From NCBI RefSeq assembly GCF_000236785.1, contig NZ_AGUF01000071.1, positions 1 to 64,000 on the forward strand: DNA of 64,000 nt, written 5' to 3'. The stretch is from Achromobacter arsenitoxydans SY8 (GTDB taxonomy: Bacteria; Pseudomonadota; Gammaproteobacteria; Burkholderiales; Burkholderiaceae_B). Position numbers and translations under genes: made by a program. Every line of letters begins with the position of its first letter. Position 1 is the stretch's first letter. A model generated the notes under the pieces. It worked only from the letters and a program-made list of their open reading frames with translations. It ran no database searches and was not told where the DNA came from. Of this stretch, positions 28,017 through 36,697 are shown piece after piece.

Positions 28017-28982
28017 ATGTCTACGGAGACACCGCTCAGCGCGCGGGATCTGCGCGCCATCAAGGAGGCCGCCACCTGGTACGTGCGCCTTAGTTCGGAA
28101 GCCACTACCGCCAACGATCGCCACGCCTGGAGCCTCTGGCTCGCCAGCGACGCCGCCCACCGCGCCGCGTGGGGCAAGGTCGAGCAGGTCTGCCGCCAGA
28201 TGGGCCGCCTGCCAGGCAGCATCGCCCGCCCCACGCTGGCGCCGGCCAAGGCGTCGCGCCGCGCAGTGTTGCGTACCATCGGCCTCGTGGCAGGCGCCGG
28301 CGCCGCCTCCTGGCTGGGATGGCGCACCCTGCCGTGGGAAGGCTGGGCTGCCGACTACCGCAGCGCCGTCGGCGAACGGCGCAACATCAAGCTTGCGGAC
28401 GGCTCGTCCATGCTGATGGACACCGATACCGCCGTCGACGTCACGTTCGACGTCCAGGCGCGCATCCTGGACCTGCGATCGGGCGCCATTCTGGTCTCCA
28501 CGCATCCCGACCCCGCCGCCAAGCCGCGCCCCTTCCTCGTGCGAACGCGCCAGGGCACGGCCACCGCGCTCGGCACGCGTTTCATGGTCAAGACCGAAGG
28601 TGGCTGGACGCGCGTGGCCGTCCTGGAAAAGTCGGTTCGCATTGAACCCGTACAGGGGCAGGGGGCCGTCGTCCTGCATGCTGGCCAGCAAGCGCGGTTC
28701 AGCCGAGACACCGTCGAACCCGCCAAGCTAAACGACATCACTACTGCGTCATGGACTAGTGGCAACCTCGTCGCGTTGGACATGCCGCTGGGCCAACTGG
28801 CGGCCGAGCTGGGCAGATATCGGCGCGGCGGTCTTGGGTGCGACGCCGATGTTGCCCAACTGCTGGTGTCGGGCTCTTTTCCGCTGGACAACACCGATCA
28901 GGCCCTGGCCGCGTTGACGCAGGGCTTTCCGGTCAAGACCGAGCGGGTGCTGGGCTATTGGACCCAGCTTGTCGCGCGTTGA
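28017..28982 (+). CDS. FecR-family anti-sigma / signal transducer
   Basis: Inner-membrane regulator that senses receptor occupancy and controls the FecI-type sigma. The 321-residue protein has an N-terminal cytoplasmic DUF4880 domain (EAATWYVRLSSEATTANDR, then WLASDAAHRAAW), one TM segment (about 85-105), and a periplasmic FecR domain (ERRNIKLADGSSMLMDTDTA). I use the ATG at 28017; a GTG at 28002 overlapping the sigma stop is possible. It sits between sigma and receptor genes in the standard order. Confidence 0.92.
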   Translation: MSTETPLSARDLRAIKEAATWYVRLSSEATTANDRHAWSLWLASDAAHRAAWGKVEQVCRQMGRLPGSIARPTLAPAKASRRAVLRTIGLVAGAGAASWLGWRTLPWEGWAADYRSAVGERRNIKLADGSSMLMDTDTAVDVTFDVQARILDLRSGAILVSTHPDPAAKPRPFLVRTRQGTATALGTRFMVKTEGGWTRVAVLEKSVRIEPVQGQGAVVLHAGQQARFSRDTVEPAKLNDITTASWTSGNLVALDMPLGQLAAELGRYRRGGLGCDADVAQLLVSGSFPLDNTDQALAALTQGFPVKTERVLGYWTQLVAR

Positions 28983-29059
28983 AGCGTGCGGACGCCGAGC
29001 TCAGGAACCGTCCAAATTTATTTTTGAAGAATTTGCGTCTTCGGGCCGTTTCGTTCGTC

Positions 29060-29097
29060 CTCTCAGGCAGAACCTTTATTTCACGCTTTCCTGAGAG
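29060..29097 (+). promoter_or_regulatory. Leader hairpin overlapping the receptor ribosome site
   Basis: CTCTCAGG (29060-29067) and CCTGAGAG (29090-29097) form a perfect 8-bp stem with a 22-base loop. The right arm contains the GAGAG that would serve as ribosome site for the ATG at 29103, so the structure could limit translation. Confidence 0.45.
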
Positions 29098-29102
29098 ACT
29101 TC

Positions 29103-31580
29103 ATGTCGTACAACCCCTCTGTTCACTCGATTTCCGTCCGCGGCCTGCGCCTGCGCGCCTTGCCTTTCCATTTGGCGCTATTGTTCATGGCGTCGGCTCT
29201 GCTTGCCTCGCCGATGCTGCATGCGCAAGGCGCCGTCATGGCCTCCGAGTCCACCGTCCGCCACTTCGACATCCCAGGCGGGCCGCTGGCCCAAGTGATC
29301 AGCCAGTATGCAAGCGCAGCCGGCGTGGCCATCTCGTTCGATGCCGCGCAAACGCGCGGCTTGACCTCTGCCGGCGTGCATGGCGCGTATGGGGTGGATG
29401 CGGGCTTCGCGGTTGCACTGGCGGGTAGTGGATTGCAGGCCGTCCGCGGTGCGCAGGGCGCTTACACGCTGCAGGCTTTGCCCGCAGCGGGATCCGTGGT
29501 CACCCTCCCCAGCATCGCCGTGACCGCCTCTTCCGAGCGGCCAGCCGACGACGGCTTCGTAGCGCTGCGTTCGTCGGCAGGCACCAAGACCAATACGCCC
29601 CTAATCGAGATTCCCCAAGCTATCAGCGTCGTCAGTCGCGAAGAAATGGATCAGCGGGGCGTGCAGAATTTCAATTCCGCAGTGGCGTACACACCCGGCA
29701 TTCGCGCCATCGACTACCCCGGCGGGCAAGGCGCGCCCGACATCTACCTTCGAGGTTTCCGCGCCTTCAACCTGTTTTCGACGTTCCGGGACGGCCTGCG
29801 CGCGGGGTTTAACCAGTACGACATCGATATCGAGACCTACGGGCTGGAACGGATCGACGTTATCAAGGGGCCGTCGTCCGTGCTGTACGGGCAAATCGCC
29901 CCGGGCGGGCTGGTCGACATGACGACTAAGCGCCCGACCGAAACGCCGCTGCATGAAATCGAATTGCAGGGCGGGAATTTTGACCGCCGACAGGCTGCGT
30001 TCGACTTCGCAGGTCCGATGGACCAGGAGGGCAAGTGGCTTTACCGCATCACCGGCGTGGCGCGCGACAGTGGCACCCAAGTCGACCATTCGCCCGACGA
30101 CCGGTTCTATCTGGCGCCGTCGCTGACATGGCGTCCCACCGACCGGACCAACGTCACCGTCTACGCGAGCTACCAGAAATCCAAGCGCGGCGGTTCGGAA
30201 CAAAGCCTGCCACTGACCGGCACAGTCAATGACAACCCGGCCGGCCGCTTCCCGTCGGACGTCTTTCTGGGGCAACCCGACCTGACGCACTACACGGTCG
30301 AGAACACCTCGGTCGGCTATGAAGTCGAACATGCCGCCACGGAAAACTGGACCGTGCGTCAAAAAGCCCGCTACACGCACGCCAACGTGGATTACGTGTC
30401 CAGCGGCGCACGCAACAGCGCGCAACTGACCGACGGACGCTACTACACGTTCGGCATGCAGGACCGCCCGAAAAGCACCGACACCTTCCTGGTCGACACC
30501 AATGTCGAAGGCCGCGTTTCGACGGGTGCCGTGCAGCACACCGTTTTGGCTGGCCTGGACTACGGGTACTATTCCGGCCGCGAGTCCCGCACCGGGGGCA
30601 CCAACGGCACGGTGGACATCTTCAATCCCGTCTACACCAATACCACCACGTGGAACAGCTTCAAATCGGTGGACGGCAAGAGCCAGGTCTATCAGACCGG
30701 GTTGTATGCGCAGGACCAACTGCGCTATGAGCGCTGGATCCTGACGCTGGGCGGCCGCTACGACTGGGCCACCAACAAGGAATCCGACTATCTGTCCGAT
30801 GCGTCCAGCAAGGTCAATTCTGAGGCCTTCACTGGCCGTAGCGGAGTAACCTATCTTTTCGACAACGGCATCGCACCGTACGTCAGCTACTCCACGTCGT
30901 TTCAGCCCGCCTCGGGCACGCTGGCGCCGGCACGGGGTGGCGGCAATTTCGATCCGACCAAGGGCAAACAGTATGAAGTCGGCATCAAGTACCAGCCTCC
31001 AGGTTCCGACAGCATGATCACGGCGTCCCTGTTCCAGTTGACGCAGCAAAACGTCACCACCGCGGACCCTTTGTATTCCGGCTACTCGGTGCAGGACGGC
31101 GAGGTGCGCTCGCGCGGGCTGGAGTTGGAAGCGAAGACCACGCTGGCCGCTGGCCTGAACGTGGCGGCGTCGTACACCTATCTGGATGCCGAGATTACCA
31201 AGGACAATGCCAATCTCGTCACCGGCGTTAGCAAGAAGGGCCTGCGCCCAGCATCGGTGCCGCGTCACATGGCGGGCCTATTCGTCGACTACACCGTGCG
31301 CACCGGGCCGCTCGCCGGGCTGGGCCTGGGCAGCGGCGTCCGGTATGTTGGGTCGTCCTACAACGCGGCCAATACGATCAAGATCGGTGGGTACACCCTG
31401 GTTGATGCGGTGGTGCGATATGACCTGGGTCAGTTGAGTCAAGATCTCAAAGGCTTGCGCGCTTCGATTAGTGCGACCAACCTCTTTGATAAGCGCTATT
31501 TCACCCCGGGTTTCTACGACCAGTCCGTGTTTTACGGCAACCGGCGTGCCGTGGTGGGGACATTGAGCTATAGCTGGTGA
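29103..31580 (+). CDS. TonB-dependent siderophore receptor with N-terminal signalling (STN) domain
   Basis: Outer-membrane receptor for a ferric siderophore, also a signalling input to the FecI/FecR pair. The 825-residue protein has a signal peptide ending near AHAQG (about residue 42), an STN secretin/TonB domain (about 52-105, HFDIPGGPLAQVISQYASAA), a plug domain (about 150-265, including a TonB-box-like VTLPSIAVTA), and a 22-strand barrel ending in the terminal aromatic LSYSW. DIYLRGF and VLYGQIAPGG are plug signatures. The siderophore is not predictable. Confidence 0.93.
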   Translation: MSYNPSVHSISVRGLRLRALPFHLALLFMASALLASPMLHAQGAVMASESTVRHFDIPGGPLAQVISQYASAAGVAISFDAAQTRGLTSAGVHGAYGVDAGFAVALAGSGLQAVRGAQGAYTLQALPAAGSVVTLPSIAVTASSERPADDGFVALRSSAGTKTNTPLIEIPQAISVVSREEMDQRGVQNFNSAVAYTPGIRAIDYPGGQGAPDIYLRGFRAFNLFSTFRDGLRAGFNQYDIDIETYGLERIDVIKGPSSVLYGQIAPGGLVDMTTKRPTETPLHEIELQGGNFDRRQAAFDFAGPMDQEGKWLYRITGVARDSGTQVDHSPDDRFYLAPSLTWRPTDRTNVTVYASYQKSKRGGSEQSLPLTGTVNDNPAGRFPSDVFLGQPDLTHYTVENTSVGYEVEHAATENWTVRQKARYTHANVDYVSSGARNSAQLTDGRYYTFGMQDRPKSTDTFLVDTNVEGRVSTGAVQHTVLAGLDYGYYSGRESRTGGTNGTVDIFNPVYTNTTTWNSFKSVDGKSQVYQTGLYAQDQLRYERWILTLGGRYDWATNKESDYLSDASSKVNSEAFTGRSGVTYLFDNGIAPYVSYSTSFQPASGTLAPARGGGNFDPTKGKQYEVGIKYQPPGSDSMITASLFQLTQQNVTTADPLYSGYSVQDGEVRSRGLELEAKTTLAAGLNVAASYTYLDAEITKDNANLVTGVSKKGLRPASVPRHMAGLFVDYTVRTGPLAGLGLGSGVRYVGSSYNAANTIKIGGYTLVDAVVRYDLGQLSQDLKGLRASISATNLFDKRYFTPGFYDQSVFYGNRRAVVGTLSYSW

Positions 31581-31698
31581 TTTCAATGAAACCGCGTGCT
31601 GGAAGACAAGGGATTGGGCTGATGGGTTAATTCGGTACTACGGTGGCGACGAGCGGCTGCTTCTGACCGGCAAGCGTCCGCTCGCCGGCCGGGATGCA

Positions 31699-32322
31699 TC
31701 AAACCTCGGTTTGTTCAGCCATCTCAAGCGCATCGTCGACCTCGATGCCAAGGTATCGAACTGTGCTTTCCAGCTTTGTATGCCCGAGCAGCAGTTGTAC
31801 AGCCCGAAGATTCTTCGTCCGGCGGTAGATCAGCGAAGCTTTTGTACGGCGCATGGTGTGGGTGCCATATGCGGTATCGTCAAGGCCAATGGATGCGACC
31901 CAGCGATGCACAATACGGGCGTACTGCCGCGTCGACAGATGCGGCGACGTATGCAACCGGCTCGGAAACAGAAAGTCCGCCGCCTTTAGACCTCGCGCCT
32001 CGATCCATGCAAGGCTCTCACGGGTTTGCTCCGTGATCTCGAATTGGACCGGACGCTGGGTCTTTCGTTGCATGACGGTGGCTCTCGCGGCCACGTGGCT
32101 ACCGTGACGGATGTCCTGCACCTGCAATCGCGTGAGATCGCACGCTCGAAGCTTGCTATCGATTGCGAGATTGAACATTGCGAGTTCCCGGACGTTCGAC
32201 GCCATCTTCAGTCTCGTTCGGATTGCCCAAATTTCTCCTAGCTTTAGAGGTGGCTTCTGCCCGGTGAGTTTGCCCTTGTTCCATGGCACACGACGGTCAA
32301 CGGTGACATTCGCGGATTCCAT
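31699..32322 (-). CDS. Small tyrosine recombinase (phage-integrase type)
   Basis: The 207-residue product is essentially a catalytic domain. The tetrad is visible: R in SKLRACDLTRL, HxxR in YGTHTMRRTKA, a later His in LLLGHTKLES, and the Tyr in VRYLGIEV. The N-terminal DNA-binding domain of full integrases (over 300 residues) is missing, so it is either a natural short recombinase or a remnant. AAGGAG precedes the ATG but is caught in a hairpin. No tRNA or att-like repeat was identified nearby. Confidence 0.82.
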   Translation of the reverse strand: MESANVTVDRRVPWNKGKLTGQKPPLKLGEIWAIRTRLKMASNVRELAMFNLAIDSKLRACDLTRLQVQDIRHGSHVAARATVMQRKTQRPVQFEITEQTRESLAWIEARGLKAADFLFPSRLHTSPHLSTRQYARIVHRWVASIGLDDTAYGTHTMRRTKASLIYRRTKNLRAVQLLLGHTKLESTVRYLGIEVDDALEMAEQTEV

Positions 32323-32325
32323 GAC

Positions 32326-32351
32326 AATCTCCTTTCGCGTAAAGGGAGATT
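32326..32351 (-). promoter_or_regulatory. Hairpin sequestering the recombinase ribosome site
   Basis: AATCTCCTTT and AAAGGGAGATT are near-perfect complements (one bulged G) separated by five bases. The arm adjacent to the gene contains AAGGAG, the recombinase ribosome site, so the RNA hairpin would restrict initiation. Confidence 0.5.
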
Positions 32352-32476
32352 AAGTGTGCTCCTACGGAGGGTCGCTATCCGACCCGTACCGGTCATTAAG
32401 CCGAGCCCTCCAAAGTCGTCATTCAGGCCGAATGCAAGTGACAGACCGAAGAGGAAAAAAGGGGCCTCCGCGTTGC

Positions 32477-33736
32477 TCAAAGGAAGAAAAGAAACGCTGC
32501 CGCGATGACGGTGGGTACTAGCGCCCCGTACAGCAGGCCCAGCATGCTGACCGAGCCATTTGCGAAGCTGCCGCGTAGCAGGGCCACGCCCGCCGGATTC
32601 GGCGCGTTTGCGATCACGGTCAGGCCTCCGCCCGCCACGGCGCCCGCCACCAGCATGTATTGAGCCTGGCTGGAGATGCCGTTGATAAGCGAACCCAGGT
32701 AGGTCAAGGCAGCGTTGTCGGTGATTGCCGTGAGCGCCAACGCACCAACGAATAGCACCTTAGGTTCAAGCCCACTGACGATAGGCTGCAACCACCATTG
32801 CTGCATGCCGCCCAGTACCACCAGGCCGGCCAGGAAAAAGCCCACCAGCAGAGCTTCCTTGATGATCAGCGGGCTTTGATGGGTTTTGTAGGCCTGCGTA
32901 TAACCGATAAAGAACAGGAATAGGCCAAGGAAGATAATCGGATGGTGCGCGCTGAGCACAACGGCGGCCAGGAACACCAGATGCACAGCGATGACGACGG
33001 GCGACATCGGCTCGGCGGTTTTTTTCATCGACATCACATCGCCCGAGCGCAGGTAGGGGCGCAGCAACATCGTCACCAGCGTTGCGTTAAGCAGGACGGC
33101 CAGGGCGGCCTTCCAGCCGAAGGTGGTGAACATGAAAGCGCTGTCCCAACCCCACGTCGAGGCGACCATCAGGACGGGCGGCGCGGCATAGGACGTGAGC
33201 GTCCCACCAATCGAAATATTGACAAACAGCACGCCCAACGCCAGATACTTCAAGCGCTCGGGCATGTCGCGATGAAACACCTGCGGCGCCAGCATCATCG
33301 CAGCGATCGTCATTGCTGCGGGTTCGGTGACCAGCGACCCTGCCAACGGCACCAGGGCCAGGCATAGCCAGGCTTTGGCGGTCTGGTCGCGGACGGGAAG
33401 CTTGCGTGCGACATGTTCGACAACGCGCATCACCGCCGTCAGCACCGGCAATGAGGCGGCAATGACCATCACCACAAAGACAAATGCGGGTTCGGTGTAG
33501 TTGCGCGACTCGGCGTACGCCAGGGCTGTGCTGCTGGAGGCGGCAAGCGCCATCAGGATAAGCAGTATTGCCGCCCAGAAGCCGAACACCACTTCGACCT
33601 CTCCCAGCAGGTGCAGCAGGCCGCCGTGGCGCTTGCTGCGATGTGCCAGGCGCAGAAAGACCGGCGCAGAAAATGTGTGCACCAGCGCTAGGGCAAAAAC
33701 AAAGGCGGCGATGATTTCCAGTGCGGATTCCGTCAC
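32477..33736 (-). CDS. Putative Na+/H+ antiporter (Na_H_antiport_3-like) membrane protein
   Basis: The 419-residue protein has about 12 TM segments and resembles the ion-transporter-superfamily family annotated as putative Na+/H+ antiporter. Conserved stretches include EPAAMTIAAMMLAP and ITDNAALTYLGSLI in paired positions, as in inverted-repeat ion transporters. It starts at GTG (33736), with AGGA 8 bases upstream. Ion specificity is inferred from the family name only. It lies downstream of an unknown gene in the same orientation. Confidence 0.7.
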   Translation of the reverse strand: MTESALEIIAAFVFALALVHTFSAPVFLRLAHRSKRHGGLLHLLGEVEVVFGFWAAILLILMALAASSSTALAYAESRNYTEPAFVFVVMVIAASLPVLTAVMRVVEHVARKLPVRDQTAKAWLCLALVPLAGSLVTEPAAMTIAAMMLAPQVFHRDMPERLKYLALGVLFVNISIGGTLTSYAAPPVLMVASTWGWDSAFMFTTFGWKAALAVLLNATLVTMLLRPYLRSGDVMSMKKTAEPMSPVVIAVHLVFLAAVVLSAHHPIIFLGLFLFFIGYTQAYKTHQSPLIIKEALLVGFFLAGLVVLGGMQQWWLQPIVSGLEPKVLFVGALALTAITDNAALTYLGSLINGISSQAQYMLVAGAVAGGGLTVIANAPNPAGVALLRGSFANGSVSMLGLLYGALVPTVIAAAFLFFL

Positions 33737-33776
33737 GTTTCAGTTCCTGTACACAAGAGAGCGGCTTAGGCCGAGA

Positions 33777-34271
33777 TCAGATGCGGGCGGACGACACCCG
33801 TGCCACTTCCACCCACAAGCGCGTCATGACGACGTGCCTGATCAGGTCAAAAATATGCGCAGGAGCGTTGCTCGGCACCAGCACGCGGCGTATCAGCGCC
33901 TGAAGATCGACGCGGACGCAAGGTTGCAACGCCGCACGTCCGCGCTGCCGTGACAGCGTGCGCACGCGCACCCGGGTTTTGCTCGGCATATCTATTTTCA
34001 ATTCGGCATCCTCGGGGGCCAACACCGCGTGATGCAGCGCATCGAGTGTCGTGCACACATAGACCGATTCGGGCTGCGCGGCGTCGTCTTCAATCTTACG
34101 GCGCCATTCCTGAGAGCCGACTAGCGTTGCTGTCGATCCCCGTTCGGATACGTCGAAGCGCAGATGGCTGAATTCAAGCAATTCGATGAATTCTACAAAG
34201 GGAAGTTCGCGAACCACGGTCAGCGCCCCGCGCGGCACGTTGCCGTCTTTTTGCTGCGCCAATTGTTTCAT
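33777..34271 (-). CDS. Hypothetical soluble protein
   Basis: The 164-residue protein has no TM segment or signal peptide. It is rich in Arg and Val, with an alternating hydrophobic pattern (TRVRVRTLSRQRGRAALQPC) and two weak helical parts. I recognise no family. The start at 34271 is supported by GGAGGG 4 bases upstream. It follows the TctA gene in the same orientation by 70 bases and precedes the antiporter, so the genes may be co-transcribed. Confidence 0.6.
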   Translation of the reverse strand: MKQLAQQKDGNVPRGALTVVRELPFVEFIELLEFSHLRFDVSERGSTATLVGSQEWRRKIEDDAAQPESVYVCTTLDALHHAVLAPEDAELKIDMPSKTRVRVRTLSRQRGRAALQPCVRVDLQALIRRVLVPSNAPAHIFDLIRHVVMTRLWVEVARVSSARI

Positions 34272-34343
34272 GACACCCTCCGTCAATGAGAAAAAGGGGA
34301 ACCGCCGCGCGGCTCCCCATCGAGTACGACAGGCGTGAAGCGA

Positions 34344-35864
34344 TCAGGCGCCGGCCTGAGCCCGCTCAAGCTCGCGGACCCGCTTCCTGTTGCGCACCGT
34401 CGAATACACGAGCCAGATCGCAAGCGCGAGGATGGCATACACGAAGCCGGCGCTGATCGGGCGGTCGATGAACACATTCATGCTACCGCGTGACAGGAGC
34501 AACGCACGGCGGAAGTTCTCTTCGACCATCGGCCCCAGCACGAAACCCAACAAGAGCGGCGCGGGCGAGAAGCGCAGCTTCAGGAACAGGTATCCGACTA
34601 GACCCAGAACCAGCACCATGCCGACATCGAACAGATTGTTGTTCGTGCTGTACACGCCGACGCAGACAAAGAACAGCGCGGACGGGAACAGGTACTTGTA
34701 CGGCACTTTCAGCAGACGTGCCCACATGCCAATCAACGGCAGGTTCATGACAACCAGCATGATGTTGCCGATCCAGAAGCTGGCGATCAGCCCCCAGAAC
34801 AGATCCGCGTGCTCCGTCACCATCTGAGGGCCAGGCTGAATACCGTGGATGATCAGTGCGCCCAGCATCAGAGCCATGACCGAGTCGCCAGGAATTCCCA
34901 AGCTCATCGTAGGGATGAAGCTCGTCTGCGCGGCCGAGTTGTTGGCCGCTTCCGGGCCTGCCACGCCCTCAATCGCGCCGTTGCCGAAGCGCTTCGGCGT
35001 CTTGGAGACGCGCTTTTCGACGGCATAAGACATAAACGATGCGATTGTCGCACCGGTGCCGGGCAAGATGCCCAGGACGGCGCCGATGGCGCTGCCGCGC
35101 GCGATCGGCATGGCCGACTTCTTGATATCGCCCGGTTCGGGGCGCACGGACATCTTGGGCCCCGCGCCCACGGTGGTGGCTTTGCCGATGCGGTTGACGT
35201 TGGCAAAGAAGTCCGCCAGGCCGAACAGGCCCATGGCTAGCGCCACCAGCGGAATGCCATCGCTCAATTCGATGACCCCGAAGCCGTAGCGAATGGTGCC
35301 GGTATTCACGTCTGTGCCCACCACGCCCAGCAACAAGCCAAGAAAGACCATGGCGATCCCCTTGATGGCCGAACCCTTGGCAAGCGTGGCCCCAGCGAAC
35401 AGGCCGAGCATCATCATCGAGAAGTATTCGGCCGGGCCAAACTGAAACGCCACTTCAACCAGCAAGGGCGAGAACAGGATCATGATGATGATGCCCACGC
35501 TGGCGCCCACAAACGAGGCCATGACCAGCATGAAGAGCGCCGATCCCGACTTGCCTTGCCGGGCCAGCGGATTGCCGTCCAGGCACGTCACCGCGTGCGA
35601 CGGCGTGCCTGGCAGGTTGAGCAGGATGCAGGTGATGCCGCCGCCGTATTGGGCGCCGTAGTAGATGCCGGCCAGCATCATCAAGGCAGCTACCGGCGTC
35701 ATCGCGTAGGTGAGCGGCAGCAAAATCGAAATGGCCGCCAAGACACCCATGCCCGGCAGGACGCCGATCATGTTGCCCATGAACACTCCGAATAGCGACC
35801 ACAGCAGGTTTTCCCACTGCAACGCAACCGAAAAGCCATGTAGTACGTTGTCGAACAGATCCAT
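34344..35864 (-). CDS. Tripartite tricarboxylate transporter, large permease TctA
   Basis: Large membrane subunit of a TctABC carboxylate:Na+ symporter. The 506-residue protein has about 12 TM segments and the family signatures GVLPGMGVLAAISILLPLTY, YYGAQYGGGITCILLNLPGT and GVVGTDVNTG. It follows tctB by three bases, with GGGGG upstream and the tctB stop between. No periplasmic TctC (Bug) protein is encoded beside it; the two Bug genes in this window are 20 kb away. Probably regulated by the divergent kinase/activator pair. Confidence 0.92.
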   Translation of the reverse strand: MDLFDNVLHGFSVALQWENLLWSLFGVFMGNMIGVLPGMGVLAAISILLPLTYAMTPVAALMMLAGIYYGAQYGGGITCILLNLPGTPSHAVTCLDGNPLARQGKSGSALFMLVMASFVGASVGIIIMILFSPLLVEVAFQFGPAEYFSMMMLGLFAGATLAKGSAIKGIAMVFLGLLLGVVGTDVNTGTIRYGFGVIELSDGIPLVALAMGLFGLADFFANVNRIGKATTVGAGPKMSVRPEPGDIKKSAMPIARGSAIGAVLGILPGTGATIASFMSYAVEKRVSKTPKRFGNGAIEGVAGPEAANNSAAQTSFIPTMSLGIPGDSVMALMLGALIIHGIQPGPQMVTEHADLFWGLIASFWIGNIMLVVMNLPLIGMWARLLKVPYKYLFPSALFFVCVGVYSTNNNLFDVGMVLVLGLVGYLFLKLRFSPAPLLLGFVLGPMVEENFRRALLLSRGSMNVFIDRPISAGFVYAILALAIWLVYSTVRNRKRVRELERAQAGA

Positions 35865-35867
35865 TTT

Positions 35868-36353
35868 CTACCCCCAGCGCAGCATCGGAAACTGCAATTG
35901 CAGCGCCCAAGAAAAGACCACCGCTCCGAACACTGTCATCGCCAACGCAAGAATGGCGGCGGACTTCACGGAGTTGGACGTATCGCCCAGCGCCGAGACG
36001 AAAACGAGCGCGAAGGTGGCGGGCAAGAAGCCCAGTAAGCTGCCCAGGATGATGAACAGCGCGATGCCGCCTGCAATGCAAGCCATGCCGCGCACGCGCT
36101 CGCGGCGCGTGGGCTGGGGCAATTGTTCCTCGATGAGCTCATCCTGCACTTCATCGGGGTCTGGGCTAAGGGGCACGAGGATGCCCAGCGCCACAAGAAA
36201 GCAGCCGATCATCAACGGGAAGTAGCCCGGGCCCATCCGAGCCAGTTCTCCGATGCTGTATGACGTTGCTTCAAGAATAGTCAGCGCGCCACACAGAGCG
36301 ATGAACGCACCGCCCCACAGATCGCGCTTTCTGGAAAATATGGTGCTGCCCAC
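35868..36353 (-). CDS. Tripartite tricarboxylate transporter, small permease TctB
   Basis: Small membrane subunit with four TM helices (161 residues). The first is near LWGGAFIALCGALTILEATSY, followed by GPGYFPLMIGCFLVALG, which is typical of TctB. I chose the GTG at 36353 because GGGGAG lies 7 bases upstream; an upstream ATG at 36395 lacks a site. A loop of acidic and basic residues links TM2 and TM3. The upstream 340-base gap contains an array of inverted repeats. Confidence 0.88.
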   Translation of the reverse strand: MGSTIFSRKRDLWGGAFIALCGALTILEATSYSIGELARMGPGYFPLMIGCFLVALGILVPLSPDPDEVQDELIEEQLPQPTRRERVRGMACIAGGIALFIILGSLLGFLPATFALVFVSALGDTSNSVKSAAILALAMTVFGAVVFSWALQLQFPMLRWG

Positions 36354-36500
36354 GGCTTGCTCCCCTGTATGTTGTCGACATGCTTCGGCCCGCACGACTT
36401 AGCGGGCTGAAGGAGGGGGCACTTTAAGGAGAGCGCCTTGCAATTTGCTTTCACGGTTTGGCGGCCCGGATCCGGGAAAACCAGCAGCGGAAAACGTCCG

Positions 36501-36561
36501 TGTTCACGCGGCTGAACCGGCGTGAACAGCACTGAACGCGCGATGTTCACAAAAGTGAACA
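36501..36561. promoter_or_regulatory. Two inverted repeats, putative activator (enhancer) sites
   Basis: First repeat: TGTTCACGC and GCGTGAACA (36501-36528), spacer 10. Second repeat: TGTTCAC and GTGAACA (36544-36561), spacer 4. Both use the same half-site. The 340-base gap between tctB and the kinase gene holds nothing else obvious apart from a sigma54-like site at 36594. Such sites suit the NtrC-type regulator encoded next to them. Confidence 0.6.
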
Positions 36562-36593
36562 ACCCCCATGCCGTTCATGGGCGCTTAAAGGCC

Positions 36594-36608
36594 TGGCACG
36601 ATTCTTTC
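36594..36608 (+). promoter_or_regulatory. Weak sigma54-like promoter before the histidine kinase
   Basis: TGGCAC, five bases, then TTTC. The -24 element is perfect, but the -12 GC lacks its G. It reads toward the kinase and lies 33 bases after the repeat array. Confidence 0.35.
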
Positions 36609-36697
36609 CCATCTCTTGCGCGCTTTCCATTTCTTGCAAATCGGTGGACCAAACGGTCCAGGGCATAATCGGGTTTTTGTGGTCCTTGCGTGTCGTC

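Noticed and set aside
29601-31268. A 555-codon minus-strand frame opposite the TonB receptor
   Set aside because: Shadow of the receptor gene; no motif.
36421-36460. Sigma54-like promoter for tctB on the minus strand (TTGCA at 36439)
   Set aside because: The -24 part matches only 3 of 7 bases and lacks GG.
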